64,000 bases of DNA from Streptomyces morookaense (GCF_013030945.1 NZ_JABBXF010000002.1:119680-183679); one strand, 5' to 3'. Shown: positions 7,450-16,259, counted from the first letter of the stretch. The notes: generated by a model from the sequence alone, not told the origin. A program made the numbers and translations.

Positions 7450-9582
7450 TCACTTGGCGGCCGTCACGTACTTCGTCCAGATGTCGATGGGGAAGGTGCT
7501 GCCGGTCACGGACGGCGCGGTGCCGCCGGTGCCGGTGAGCGGGAGCAGTTCCTGGCTCTTGGGGTCGATGCGCGAGAGCGAGATGGCGGTCACCAGCTTG
7601 CCCCGGTAGCCCGCGAACCAGGCGGACTTGTTGTCCGGTCCGGTGCCGGTCTTGCCCGCGGCGTCGGACCCGGCGGTCTTGGCGGTGCTCCCGGTGCCGC
7701 GCTTGACCACGTCGTGCAGCGCGTCGTCGACGGCCCCGGCGACGCTCGCCGGCAGGACGCGCTCGGCGGTGGGCTTCTCCACGGCGACGGCGTCGCCGTT
7801 GCGGCTGAGCCGGTCGACGGAGTACGGCTCGCTGTGCAGGCCCTGGGCGGCGAAGGTGGCGTACGCGCCCGCCAGGCGGATGGCGCTGGGCCGGGTGGTG
7901 CCGAGGGAGAAGGCGGGCACCTGCGGGCCGAGACTCTCCTCCAGCAGGCCGGCCTGCACGGCCGTCCTGCTCACCCGGTCCAGGCCCACGTCCATGCCCA
8001 GTTGCACGACCGGGGAGTTGACGTTCTGCACGACGGCTTCCTTGAGGGATATGTTCCCCCACGATTTGCCGCCGTCGTTGACGGTCTTCACGATCTTCCC
8101 GGCCCGGTCCCAGTACGGGCCCTCGGGCGTGCGGACGGCCGCCTTGTTGTCCCCGTTGTAGAGCGTGGCGGGAGTCACGGGGGTACGGGCCCCGTTGCGT
8201 TCGCGCTGGATGCCGTCGCGCAGGCCGGCGGCGTAGACGAAGGGCGCGAAGGTGCCGCCTGCCGGGACGACGCCCGAATTGGCGTCGTTGAAGCCCTGCT
8301 TGAGGTAGTCGGGGCCGCCGTAGAGGGCGACGATGCGCCCGTCGGTGGTGACGGAGGCGGCACCGATCCGCACGTTCTTGTCGGCGTCCCGCTTCTCCGG
8401 GTCCAGCCGTTGCTCGCGGACGTCGACGATGGCCTTGTCGAGCGCGTCGACCTTCGGTTTCTCGAAAGTGGTGTGGATCTGGAAGCCGCCGAGGTCGAAG
8501 TCGGCGTCGGAGACGTCGGTGTGGGCGCTCACGTACGCCCGCGCCGTGTCGACGAGATAGCCGACCTGCCCGGTCAGCCCGGCCGGCTTGGGCGGGGCCT
8601 TGGGCTCGGGGAAGGTCGTGTACTTCGCCCGCTCCTGGGGCGTGAGCTTCCCGATGACGACCATCCGGTCGAGGATCCACTTCCAGCGCTCGACGGCCCG
8701 CTCGTGGTTCTTCGGGCCGAGCGCCGGGTCGTACATGCCCGCGCCCTTGAGCAGCGAGGCCAGGAACGCGCCCTCGCTCGGGTCGAGCTGGGAGACGTCC
8801 TTGCCGTAGTAGGCATGGGCGGCGCGCTGGATGCCGTAGGAACCGCGCCCGTACCAGCTGGTGTTGAGGTAGCCCTCCAGGATGTCCGACTTGCTCATCT
8901 TGTTGTCCAGCTTGATCGCGATGAACATCTCGGTGAGCTTGCGGGTGAGGGTCTGCTGCTGGTTGAGGTAGGCGTTCTTCACATACTGCTGGGTGATCGT
9001 GGAGCCGCCCTGGGTGTCGCCGCCGCCGATCATCTTCGTGATGGCGCGGGTGATGCCGCGGGGCGAGATGCCGCTGTCGGTGTAGAACGTCTCGTTCTCG
9101 GCGGCTACGGCCGCCCAGCGCACCTTCTCGGGGACCTTGTCCAGCGAGGTGTCCTGCCGGTTGACCTCGCCGGTGCGGGCCATCTCGGTGCCGTCGGCCC
9201 AGTAGTAGACGTTGTCCTGCTGCGTGGCGGAGGCGTTGAGGTCGGTGGGGATGTCGGTCAGCACGTAGAGGATGCCGACGGCGGCGACGATCGTGCCGAA
9301 GCCGGCGCCGAGGAGCCCGAGCACCTGGCGCCAGGACGGCACCCAGCGGCGGAACCCGGTCCGGCCGGGCCGGGGGTAGGCGGGGCGCATCCGGCGCAGG
9401 CGGCGGCCGAGGGGGGCGAACCGGGCGAGCCACGCGAAGCGGCTGCCGGTCCTCGGCCTGCGGCGGCTGCCGGTGCGGCTGCGGGCAGGGCTGAAGTCCT
9501 TGCGGGCACGCCGGCTGTGTGCCCTCTCTCGCCGCTCGACCACCGGTTGACCCCGACTTCGTCCGAACACCTGTCTGTACAT
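7450..9582 (-). CDS. Class A penicillin-binding protein with degenerate transpeptidase motifs
   Basis: The protein has 710 residues: a basic cytoplasmic tail of about 100 residues, one membrane segment near 110-130, a GT51 glycosyltransferase domain (AAENETFYTD, GGSTITQQY, about 160-340), then a transpeptidase domain (about 390-690). The glycosyltransferase Glu is kept. In the transpeptidase the expected S-T-F-K reads G443-T-F-A446, so the acylated serine and the lysine are both absent. The SxN motif reads NVN; KTGT near residue 625 is intact. It is probably a working glycan polymerase that cannot crosslink by the usual chemistry. It is divergent from a BlaI-type gene. Confidence 0.88.
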   Translation of the reverse strand: MYRQVFGRSRGQPVVERRERAHSRRARKDFSPARSRTGSRRRPRTGSRFAWLARFAPLGRRLRRMRPAYPRPGRTGFRRWVPSWRQVLGLLGAGFGTIVAAVGILYVLTDIPTDLNASATQQDNVYYWADGTEMARTGEVNRQDTSLDKVPEKVRWAAVAAENETFYTDSGISPRGITRAITKMIGGGDTQGGSTITQQYVKNAYLNQQQTLTRKLTEMFIAIKLDNKMSKSDILEGYLNTSWYGRGSYGIQRAAHAYYGKDVSQLDPSEGAFLASLLKGAGMYDPALGPKNHERAVERWKWILDRMVVIGKLTPQERAKYTTFPEPKAPPKPAGLTGQVGYLVDTARAYVSAHTDVSDADFDLGGFQIHTTFEKPKVDALDKAIVDVREQRLDPEKRDADKNVRIGAASVTTDGRIVALYGGPDYLKQGFNDANSGVVPAGGTFAPFVYAAGLRDGIQRERNGARTPVTPATLYNGDNKAAVRTPEGPYWDRAGKIVKTVNDGGKSWGNISLKEAVVQNVNSPVVQLGMDVGLDRVSRTAVQAGLLEESLGPQVPAFSLGTTRPSAIRLAGAYATFAAQGLHSEPYSVDRLSRNGDAVAVEKPTAERVLPASVAGAVDDALHDVVKRGTGSTAKTAGSDAAGKTGTGPDNKSAWFAGYRGKLVTAISLSRIDPKSQELLPLTGTGGTAPSVTGSTFPIDIWTKYVTAAK

Positions 9583-9639
9583 CTACTGCTCGATGACGGG
9601 CAGAGTCTTTCATATCCGTCCTTTACACTGCTGAGGTCC

Positions 9640-9657
9640 CTCTACAGCCCTGTAGAG
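9640..9657. promoter_or_regulatory. Perfect 18-bp dyad, likely BlaI-type operator
   Basis: CTCTACAG and CTGTAGAG flank CC. The TACA/TGTA core resembles known BlaI/MecI operators. It lies between the divergent PBP gene and the BlaI-like gene, 32 bases before the latter's ATG and 58 bases from the PBP start, so one site could control both. A second TGTACA lies over the PBP start (about 9576-9581). Confidence 0.6.
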
Positions 9658-9688
9658 GTGGAAGTCCGGCAGAAGGAACCCCCCGACG

Positions 9689-10069
9689 ATGCAAGCGGCC
9701 ACCCCCGCCGCCGCGGTACACCGCGGCCGCCGCCGCGCCAACGGAGCGCTGGAGGGCGAGGTCCTCGCCGCACTGCAGCGGGCGGGCGTCCCGCTGACCC
9801 CGCGCGAGGTGCAGGACACGCTGCCGGGCGAGCTGACGTACAGCACCGTGGTCACGATCCTGTCCCGGCTGCACGCCAAGGAGGTCCTCACGCGGACGCC
9901 GCGCGGGCGGGCCTACGCGTACGTGCCGGTGACGGACGAGGCGGGGCTCGCTGCGCGGGGCATGCACCGGATTCTGGATGCGCGGCCGGACCGCGAGGCC
10001 GTGCTCGCCCGCTTTGCGGGCGGGCTCACCGCGGCGGACGCGGTGCTGCTGCGCGAGCTGCTGGGGTAG
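9689..10069 (+). CDS. BlaI/MecI/CopY-family repressor
   Basis: This 126-residue protein has the BlaI-type winged helix (LEGEVLAALQRAGVPLTPREV, then LTYSTVVTILSRLHAKEVL, then RGRAYAYVPV) and a short helical dimerisation tail. BlaI-type repressors usually control beta-lactamase, PBP or copper genes and are removed by a BlaR1-like metalloprotease. No such sensor is encoded nearby. The gene is divergent from the class A PBP with a perfect dyad between, so autoregulation and PBP control are likely. AGAAGGA upstream of the ATG is the probable ribosome binding site. Confidence 0.85.
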   Translation: MQAATPAAAVHRGRRRANGALEGEVLAALQRAGVPLTPREVQDTLPGELTYSTVVTILSRLHAKEVLTRTPRGRAYAYVPVTDEAGLAARGMHRILDARPDREAVLARFAGGLTAADAVLLRELLG

Positions 10070-10070
10070 C

Positions 10071-10100
10071 GCCCCCGTCAGGGGCGCCCCTACGGGGCGC
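10071..10100. terminator. Two short hairpins at convergent gene ends
   Basis: GCCCC (10071-10075) pairs with GGGGC (10081-10085), or GCGCCCC (10084-10090) pairs with GGGGCGC (10094-10100). These alternative stems overlap the stop of the phosphoesterase gene and follow the BlaI stop. The second matches the closing hairpin of the dispersed repeat family. Confidence 0.5.
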
Positions 10101-11727
10101 GCCTCACCGAGCCGTCCCGTTCCAGCAGCAGCCGCGCCCCGTTCGGGTGCGCGAAGTCGAAGAGGTGCAGCAGCGAACCGGCCCGTTCGTCGAACGCCCC
10201 GCCCCCGATCCGGCCCGTGTGCCAGTTGTCCTCGATGAAGCGCAGGACCGAGGCCTGCTCGACCGGCGTGTGGTCCACGGCGCCGGCCTTGCTGTACGGG
10301 GAGATCACCAGCAGCGGCAGCCGCGGCCCCGGCCCGCAGCGGCCCGCGAACCTCCCTGCCGGACCCGGCGCGTTCTGGCACGCGGACGCGTCCGTCGGCC
10401 TGCCGCCGGCCGCCCGGCTGCGGATCCGCGAGCCGTTCAGCGGCTTCGCGTACACGTGGTCGTACCAGCCGTCGGAGTCGTCGTAGGCGACGATCACCGC
10501 GGTGTTCCGCCACTGCGGCGCGCTCTGGATCTTGTTGATCCACTCCACCAGGAAGTGCTGTTCGTCGAGGGGGTCGGAGTAGCCGGCGTGCCCGTCCTGG
10601 TAGGCGGGGGCCTTGAGGAAGCTCACCGCGGGCAGCCGGCCCGCCCGCAGGGCGGCGTCGAAGTCGGCCAGGTCGTAGGCGTGGTTGGCCCGCCCGGCGT
10701 GGCCGATCTCGGCGACGGACGCCGGGGGCAGGTGGTGCGGGTTGGCGGTGGAACGGTAGTACTGGAACGGCGCGTGGTGCGGCGAGTAGTCGATCACCCG
10801 GGCACCGCCCACGTTGGCGTGCGCCGTGCCCGAACAGCGCGCGTAGTGCCCGGACTTGCCGTCCCACGGTGTGCTGGGCCGGAAGCCGCCCTGGAACCAG
10901 CCCCAGGTAACGCCCTTGGCGTTGAGCAGATCGCCGATGTTGCGCCCGGTGAGCGCGGCCAGGGCGCTGCGGGCGGTGTGGTCGTGGTCCGAGCAGTCGT
11001 CGTAGGCGGGGTCGGGATCCTCGGTCAGCGTGCCCACGCCCTTGGCGTCGGGCACGGTCACGGCGGACCGGTCCGGGGTGGCCGTCTGCCGCGGGTGCTC
11101 GGTGCCGGACGCCGGGTCGGTGGAGATCGCGCCGTGCGTCTGGCCGGAGACGAGGTTGACGGCACCGGGCGTCGACGGGCCGTAGGTGGTGCCGAAGAAC
11201 CGGTCGCTCATGCTGAAGTGCTGGGCGTAGTTCCACAGGGCGGTGACGGTGTTGCCGTCGTAGTAGTCCATCACGAGTCCGGGTTCGCCGTAGAGCGGGC
11301 CGGAGCAGGTGCTCGTCTCGGTGTACTGGACGTACCGGTCCTCCCGGCCGCCGTTCGCGGCGTACTGCTCGGGGCTGTAACTGTGGTTCTGGTCGCAGGT
11401 CATGGCCCGGTCGGGTCCCAGCCGGCGGGGCGGGTACTGGTTGGGGTTGCGGCGCAGCAGTCCGGCGGTGCGCAGGTTGTCGACGCGGGCGGGGGTTCCG
11501 CGGACGGCGGTGAAGGGCGTGCCGTCGGTGTTGGCGGCGTGGGGGTAGGTGGCGAAGTAGTGGTCGAAGGAGATGTTCTCGTCGTAGACGACCACCAGGT
11601 GTTCGACCGGAGTTGCCGTGGTCACGGGCACCGGGGGCGCCGGTGCCGCGGCCCCTGCGGTCAGGCCCAGGGCCGCGGCGACCCCGGCGAGTGCTGCTGC
11701 GCGTCCGGCGACGGGTCTGCCGGCCAT
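10090..11727 (-). CDS. Secreted phosphoesterase (phospholipase C/acid phosphatase family)
   Basis: This 545-residue protein has a signal peptide (residues 1-32, ending in an Ala-rich stretch). It contains the phosphoesterase family motifs: VVVYDENISFDHYFATYP near residue 45, FGTTYGPSTPGAVNLVSGQ, and VAYDDSDGWYDHVYAKP with LLVISPYSKAGAVDHT towards the end. The alkaline-phosphatase-like fold of this family includes bacterial phospholipases C and acid phosphatases; the exact substrate is unknown. It starts 8 bases after efeB stops, so it is probably the last gene of the efeO-efeB operon. Confidence 0.85.
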   Translation of the reverse strand: MAGRPVAGRAAALAGVAAALGLTAGAAAPAPPVPVTTATPVEHLVVVYDENISFDHYFATYPHAANTDGTPFTAVRGTPARVDNLRTAGLLRRNPNQYPPRRLGPDRAMTCDQNHSYSPEQYAANGGREDRYVQYTETSTCSGPLYGEPGLVMDYYDGNTVTALWNYAQHFSMSDRFFGTTYGPSTPGAVNLVSGQTHGAISTDPASGTEHPRQTATPDRSAVTVPDAKGVGTLTEDPDPAYDDCSDHDHTARSALAALTGRNIGDLLNAKGVTWGWFQGGFRPSTPWDGKSGHYARCSGTAHANVGGARVIDYSPHHAPFQYYRSTANPHHLPPASVAEIGHAGRANHAYDLADFDAALRAGRLPAVSFLKAPAYQDGHAGYSDPLDEQHFLVEWINKIQSAPQWRNTAVIVAYDDSDGWYDHVYAKPLNGSRIRSRAAGGRPTDASACQNAPGPAGRFAGRCGPGPRLPLLVISPYSKAGAVDHTPVEQASVLRFIEDNWHTGRIGGGAFDERAGSLLHLFDFAHPNGARLLLERDGSVRRAP

Positions 11728-11735
11728 GTTCCGTC

Positions 11736-13061
11736 TCACTTTCCGCTCGCGCCCAGCAGCGCGCGCCCGTACCAGTCCGCACCGTCCCGTACGCCGGGGA
11801 GTGCGAAGAACCAGCCGCCGCCGAAGGGCTTCACGTAGTCGGTCAGCGGTTCGCCCGCCAGCCGTTGCTGTACGGCCGTGAACTGCCGTACGGGGTCCTG
11901 CTGGTAGCAGCAGAAGAGCAGCCCCATGTCGAGGCCGCCGTTGGTGTCCACGCCCCGGTCGTAGCTGTAGGAGCGGCGCAGCAGCCGCTGCCCGTCGGTC
12001 TCCGGGGTGCGCGGTCCGGCCAGCCGGATGTGGCTGTCCAGGGGGATCACCTCGCCGGTGGGGTCGCGGTCGTAGGCGGGGGTGTCGGTCTCGCGGTCGC
12101 CGTCCAGCGGGGCGCCGGTGTCCCGGCTGCGGCCGAGCATCCGTTCCTGTTCGCGGAGGGTGACGCGGTCCCAGAACTCGGTGAACATGCGGATCAGCCG
12201 CACCACTTGATAGCTGCCGCCGGCCGTCCAGGCGGGTTCGCCGCGGCCGGGCGGCACCCATACGAGCCGGTCCATGAGGCGGGCGTCGCGGACGTCCGGG
12301 TTGGCGGTGCCGTCCTTGAAACCGAAGAGGTTGCGCGGGGCGCCCGAGGGCCGGGGCGGGGCGGTGAAACCGTCCAGCCGCCAGCGGATCTGCAGGCCGC
12401 CGCGCGTGTGGCGGGTGATGTCCCGCAGGGCGTGCAGGACGGTGTCCGTGCTGTCGGCGCACAGCTGAAGGCTGAGGTCCCCGTGGCACCAGGCCGGGTC
12501 GAGGTCGTCGTCCGGGAAGACCGGCATGGCCCGCAGCCGCCGGGGCACCCGGTCCGCGAGCCCGTACCGCCCGTCGAAGAGCGAGGCCCCCACCCCGAGC
12601 GTGACCCGCACGGCACCGTCGGCGGGGATGCACGGTCCGAGGACCCCGGAGTCGGTGGGCGGTGCGGTGATCCCGGCCGGGGGCGGCGGCCCACCGTGGC
12701 TCAGGAACCGGGCGCGGGCGGTGAGGGTGCGCAACACCTCGACGAGCCCGTCCCGTTCGGGGGCGGTGACGTCGAAGGCGGTGAAGACGGTGGCCCGGGC
12801 GGGAGGGGTGAGCACGGCCGGCTGATGCGGGCCGTGAAAGGGGGTGCCTCTGCGGGGGGCGGGGGTGGTACGAGCCGGCAGGGCGGGGGCCCCGGCGCCG
12901 ATCCCGGCCCCGCCCACGCCGGGTGCGGCTCCGGCGTTCGCCCAACCACCGTCCGCGAGGGCCGGGCTGCCCGCCACCGCTCCGCCGAGCCCGGCCATGA
13001 CCCCGCGCAGAACACCGCGCCGGCGCACTCCGCGGGCGACGGCGCCCGGTTCGCGGCTCAT
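11736..13061 (-). CDS. efeB: Dye-decolourising haem peroxidase EfeB
   Basis: This 441-residue protein has a twin-arginine-type leader ([16 protein letters not shown], residues 10-25), as expected for haem proteins exported folded. The DyP-family GFKDGTANP motif is present near residue 247, with the downstream haem-pocket region also recognisable. EfeB partners EfeO in ferrous iron uptake and is thought to oxidise iron or act on haem. The ATG at 13061 follows a 139-base gap after efeO. No efeU permease gene is adjacent. Confidence 0.9.
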   Translation of the reverse strand: MSREPGAVARGVRRRGVLRGVMAGLGGAVAGSPALADGGWANAGAAPGVGGAGIGAGAPALPARTTPAPRRGTPFHGPHQPAVLTPPARATVFTAFDVTAPERDGLVEVLRTLTARARFLSHGGPPPPAGITAPPTDSGVLGPCIPADGAVRVTLGVGASLFDGRYGLADRVPRRLRAMPVFPDDDLDPAWCHGDLSLQLCADSTDTVLHALRDITRHTRGGLQIRWRLDGFTAPPRPSGAPRNLFGFKDGTANPDVRDARLMDRLVWVPPGRGEPAWTAGGSYQVVRLIRMFTEFWDRVTLREQERMLGRSRDTGAPLDGDRETDTPAYDRDPTGEVIPLDSHIRLAGPRTPETDGQRLLRRSYSYDRGVDTNGGLDMGLLFCCYQQDPVRQFTAVQQRLAGEPLTDYVKPFGGGWFFALPGVRDGADWYGRALLGASGK

Positions 13062-13200
13062 GCCGGCCTCCGCTGTTCACACAGCGCCGCCAGGCCCGCC
13101 AAGTCCGCTGCCGGGCTGCCGATTTGGCGGCCGGCGCGCGCGAGCTGCCGGGGCCGCGCCCAAGCACCGTCCCCGCCCGCAGCCGCCCCCGGCTCCCCCC
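13062..13200 (-). repeat. Spacer with partial copy of the efeO 3' end
   Basis: Read on the minus strand, the end of this spacer encodes [14 protein letters not shown] followed by a stop, closely resembling the true EfeO tail LAEVAALCEPRRTA-stop. The similar bases are about 13068-13105 and 13210-13247. This looks like a short tandem duplication of the gene end, separated by unrelated GC-rich sequence. Confidence 0.5.
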
Positions 13201-14349
13201 TCATGCCGTTCTCCGCGGCTCGCACAGTGCCGCCACCTCCGCCAAGCGCTCCAGCACGTCGCCGAGTTCGGCATCCACACGCTCGCGGTCGGCACGCGCG
13301 AGCCGCAGCGGGGGTGTCCACCTGCCGCCCCGGCGCTGCGCGTCCAGCGTGCGCTGCACGCGGTCCAGCCGGCGGTCCAGCAGCGGCAGCCCCGCGTACC
13401 GGCTTCTCAACAGCGGTCGCAGCCGGGCGAGTACGGCACGGGTGCCGTCCACGTCGGCCCGGACGGTGGCGAGGCCTGTGCCGCTGCCGTAGTCGGTGCG
13501 GCCGGTCAGTTCCTGCCGGAAGGCGTCCTCCAGGATCTCGTGTGCGCGGCGCGGCAGGTCGGCCGGATCCATGCGGGTCCGGTCCTCCCGTGTGCGCAGG
13601 GTGCGGACGTCCGCGGCCAGCCGCCGTGCGGCCCGGCGCAGGCCGGGGCCGCTTTCGCCGTGCCACAGGCCGTACTCGACGCGGTGGAAGCCGGTGAAGC
13701 GCGGGTCGTGCACACCGCCGGGCAGGCCGGCCGTCGTGCGGTCGACGGTCTCGCCCGCCGCACCGAACGCACCGTAGGCGGCGCCGAGCCGCGCGTAGGC
13801 GAGGTGGGCGGAGAGCCAGGCCGCGCGGGCCGCATCGCGGTCCCCGGCGGCGACGGCCGCGCCGAGGGCGTCGGTCCGTGCCGCCAGGTCGTCCAGCTGC
13901 CGGGCCGTCCGACGCTGATAGTCCAAGGTCGGCGGGACCAGGTCGTGCCGGGTGACGGGCACGGCGGCGGGACCGCCGGCCCCGGCGCCGCCGATCCGCA
14001 CGGTGGGGCCGGTGACGGCGTCCGCGTCCTCGTGCAGGCAGACGAACGCGTACGCGCCGGGACCCAGCCGGGCCCGCAGCTCCCGGACCGTCCCCGGTCC
14101 GAGCCCCTCCACCTCGCCGAACACCGCTCCCGTGCGGGCGTCCTGCAGGCGCACGTCCGCCGCCGTGGCGGAGATGTTGTGCAGGGCGAAGTCCTGCATC
14201 CCGGCATACGGGCGGGTCCAGCCCGTTCCGCAGCCGCCCGGCGAGACCTCGACGGCGTCCGCCCCCGGCAGCCACGCCGCGGCCACGGCCAGTGCGCACA
14301 CGGCCGGCACCAGGGAAGAGGCAACGGGCACTCCGGGGGCTCCCCACAC
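13201..14349 (-). CDS. efeO: EfeO-type iron-binding lipoprotein/periplasmic protein
   Basis: This 382-residue protein has an N-terminal export signal (to about residue 32), a cupredoxin-like domain (about 33-120, with GPGAYAFVCLHED) and a C-terminal M75/imelysin-like helical domain containing the HxxE metal motif in GFHRVEYGLWH (about residue 225). This is the EfeO architecture for binding iron outside the membrane. The start is uncertain: GTG 14349 gives the listed length, while GTG 14331 has a better-spaced GGGGAG upstream. It is the first gene of efeO-efeB-phosphoesterase; the permease EfeU is absent here. Confidence 0.85.
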   Translation of the reverse strand: MWGAPGVPVASSLVPAVCALAVAAAWLPGADAVEVSPGGCGTGWTRPYAGMQDFALHNISATAADVRLQDARTGAVFGEVEGLGPGTVRELRARLGPGAYAFVCLHEDADAVTGPTVRIGGAGAGGPAAVPVTRHDLVPPTLDYQRRTARQLDDLAARTDALGAAVAAGDRDAARAAWLSAHLAYARLGAAYGAFGAAGETVDRTTAGLPGGVHDPRFTGFHRVEYGLWHGESGPGLRRAARRLAADVRTLRTREDRTRMDPADLPRRAHEILEDAFRQELTGRTDYGSGTGLATVRADVDGTRAVLARLRPLLRSRYAGLPLLDRRLDRVQRTLDAQRRGGRWTPPLRLARADRERVDAELGDVLERLAEVAALCEPRRTA

Positions 14350-14474
14350 GGTCTGCGGCAGACGTCAACATCAGGCTGACGGCGGCCCATGCTAGGCACC
14401 GCCCCCGCGGCACCGGGCCTGCCTGCGCCGTGCGGGGCGGGAACGCCCCCGTACTTCACCCGTCCGACGTCACG

Positions 14475-15161
14475 TCATGCGGCCGTCCAGACACGCCGGT
14501 TACGAGCCACCGTGTGGATCCGGTCGACCCGCTCCGGGTGCAGCACACCGCCCAGCGCGCCGAGCCCCTCGACCTCCGGCTCGCGCAGCACCCGGACGTC
14601 CTCCGACGCCTCCGCCCCGTCCACCCCCGTGGCCCCGGCCAGCACCAGGACCGGCTCCACCTGCACCGTGAAGCGGCAGCCGTACGAGAGCACGTGCGCG
14701 GACCGCACGGCGCACTGCCGGGCCCGGCGGACGCAGGGCCGCGGGCGCTCCCGCGGGACGCGGACCATGGCGTCGTCCACCCGGACCCGGGCCCTGCGGG
14801 TCTGCTCGTCGGTGATGCAGAAGACGCCGCCGGGGCCGATGAGCAGGTGGGATATGACCGCGTCGCCCGGCAGGGCGATGGAGTGCACCACCTCCCAGCC
14901 GCCCGCGGTCAGCCCGTCCAGCCGGGCCCCGACGAGCTGTTCGGCCGCGAGCGAGCGGCGCCAGTCGTCCTCGACGGGGCGGCGGCCGAGGAGCCGGGCG
15001 AGCAGCAGGCCGGCGCGCCCGGTGCGGGAGCCGTCGAGGCGCGAGCGAAGCGTTTCGCCCGGGCGGTTGGGGGCGAGATCGTCGTCGGGTGGCAGGAAGA
15101 GCCTCTCGGGGTCGTAGCGCCTTCCGTTCGCGCTGCTCTTCGTCGGCTCGTACACGCCCAT
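14475..15161 (-). CDS. NERD-domain protein
   Basis: This 228-residue soluble protein has a nuclease-related (NERD) core: AAEQLVGARLDGLTAGGWEVVHSI, then DAVISHLLIGPGGVFCITDEQ at about residues 90-125, with the conserved GxxDxDHLLIGPxGVF-like pattern. NERD domains have an endonuclease-like fold, but function in Streptomyces is not established. The N-terminal 65 residues are polar and probably disordered. ATG 15161 was chosen; an in-frame GTG nine bases upstream is possible. No operon partner is evident. Confidence 0.75.
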   Translation of the reverse strand: MGVYEPTKSSANGRRYDPERLFLPPDDDLAPNRPGETLRSRLDGSRTGRAGLLLARLLGRRPVEDDWRRSLAAEQLVGARLDGLTAGGWEVVHSIALPGDAVISHLLIGPGGVFCITDEQTRRARVRVDDAMVRVPRERPRPCVRRARQCAVRSAHVLSYGCRFTVQVEPVLVLAGATGVDGAEASEDVRVLREPEVEGLGALGGVLHPERVDRIHTVARNRRVWTAA

Positions 15162-15229
15162 CACCCCCACCCGCCATATTGCCGCAGAAGCGCGGGAACC
15201 AACCCATTCGGCCGGCCGTTGGACAGGAC

Positions 15230-15263
15230 GAGGCCCCGCGACTCCCCCCGTTCGCGGGGCCTC
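15230..15263. terminator. 12-bp stem-loop between divergent genes
   Basis: GAGGCCCCGCGA (15230-15241) pairs perfectly with TCGCGGGGCCTC (15252-15263) around a 10-base loop. There is no upstream gene on either strand that it would obviously terminate. Confidence 0.5.
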
Positions 15264-15515
15264 ACCAGTGCCCGGCCGGGACGGCGAACCGAGCACCGTA
15301 CCAACGGGCCTTCCCCGCGCGGGTCCTCTTGCCCGCGCAGTGACGCAGCACACATCCGCGCGTCGAACATCTGCAACCGGGTCGCACCCCAGGTCAGCCC
15401 CGCCTTGCCGGCCCGGCCGGGCTGCCGGGGCCCGGCGAATGCCCTCGGGGATCAACCCCGGACGTCTAGCGTGCGGTGCCGCCGCATCAAGCGGGCCCGG
15501 CGAATGCAGTGCGTC

Positions 15516-15568
15516 AACTGCGGGCCCGTCGTGGCTCGTCGCGCAGTTCCTCGCGCCCCTTCGAGGCG
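15516..15568 (+). repeat. Dispersed palindromic repeat, subtype 1
   Basis: CTGCGGGCCCGTCGTGGCT, then CGTCGCGCAGTTCCTCGCG and GCCCCTTCGAGGCGC. It ends 21 bases before the DUF4142 start, so it lies in that gene's leader or promoter. Confidence 0.75.
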
Positions 15569-15589
15569 CGATCATGCTCAGGAGGCGCC

Positions 15590-16255
15590 ATGCGTTCCCG
15601 CACCGGAACCGGTCTGCTCGTCGCCGCCCTGGCGGCGACCCTGGCCGCGCTGCTCTTCCCGCTCTGGACCTACCACCCCCGCACCGGAACGGTCACCGTC
15701 GGCCTCGCGGCGGGGTCCGTCCCCACCCGCTACGGGCCGCTGTCCGCCGCGGACCGCGACTTCGTCACCCGCGTCCGGCAGGCCGGCCTGTGGGAGATGC
15801 CGGCCGGGCAGCAGGCCATGGCGCGCGGCACGACGGCGGCCGTGCGGCACGCGGGCGAGCACCTCGTGGAGGGCCACTCCGCGCTCGACAAGCACGTGCG
15901 CGACGTGGCCGGCCGGCTGGGGCTCTCCCTGCCCAGCCAGCCGACCGCCGAGCAGCGCGACTGGCTCACCCGGCTCGACGCCGCGCAGGGCGACGCGTAC
16001 GACCGGGAGTTCGCCAACACCCTGCGGCTCGCGCACGGCAAGGTCTTCGCCCTCGTCGGGCAGGTGCGGGCGGCCACCCGCAACTCGGCCGTGCGCGAGC
16101 TGGCCGACGACGCCAACGCGACCGTCCTCGACCACATGAAGGTGCTGGAGGACACGGGTCTCGTCGACTTCGACGCCCTCGCCTCCCGGCTGCCCCGGCC
16201 GCCGGTTCCTGCACCGGATTCCCCCTCCCCCTCGTCCTCCCCCTCGGAGAAATGA
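15590..16255 (+). CDS. Exported DUF4142 protein
   Basis: This 221-residue protein has an N-terminal export signal (residues 5-25) and a helical body: SAADRDFVTRVRQAGLWEMPAGQQA, then AVRHAGEHLVEGHSALD and further helices. This is the DUF4142 pattern, a ferritin-like four-helix domain, followed by a Pro/Ser-rich tail. AGGAGG lies at ideal spacing before ATG 15590. The DUF1996 gene starts 4 bases after its stop, so the two are co-translated. Function is unknown; the helical His/Glu-rich fold suggests metal binding, which is inference. Confidence 0.8.
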   Translation: MRSRTGTGLLVAALAATLAALLFPLWTYHPRTGTVTVGLAAGSVPTRYGPLSAADRDFVTRVRQAGLWEMPAGQQAMARGTTAAVRHAGEHLVEGHSALDKHVRDVAGRLGLSLPSQPTAEQRDWLTRLDAAQGDAYDREFANTLRLAHGKVFALVGQVRAATRNSAVRELADDANATVLDHMKVLEDTGLVDFDALASRLPRPPVPAPDSPSPSSSPSEK

Positions 16256-16259
16256 GCCC

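Larger units (their letters stand above)
15162..15589. other. 428-base intergenic region
   Basis: No gene is supported between the divergent NERD and DUF4142 genes. It holds a 12-bp hairpin (15230-15241 with 15252-15263), two occurrences of GGGCCCGGCGAATG, and a copy of the dispersed repeat. A terminator-like hairpin between divergent genes hints at an unrecognised short transcript, but no reading frame or RNA fold was convincing. Confidence 0.5.

Noticed and set aside
7714..11838. A 1374-codon open frame on the plus strand
   Set aside because: It runs opposite the PBP and phosphoesterase genes and through the BlaI gene in another frame. Its composition (Val/Gly/Arg-rich, no motifs) is typical of antisense frames in high-GC DNA.
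15264..15520. Possible small gene or RNA before DUF4142
   Set aside because: No reading frame with a binding site and codon bias, and no tRNA or known RNA fold could be made by eye; only a hairpin and the dispersed repeat are supported.
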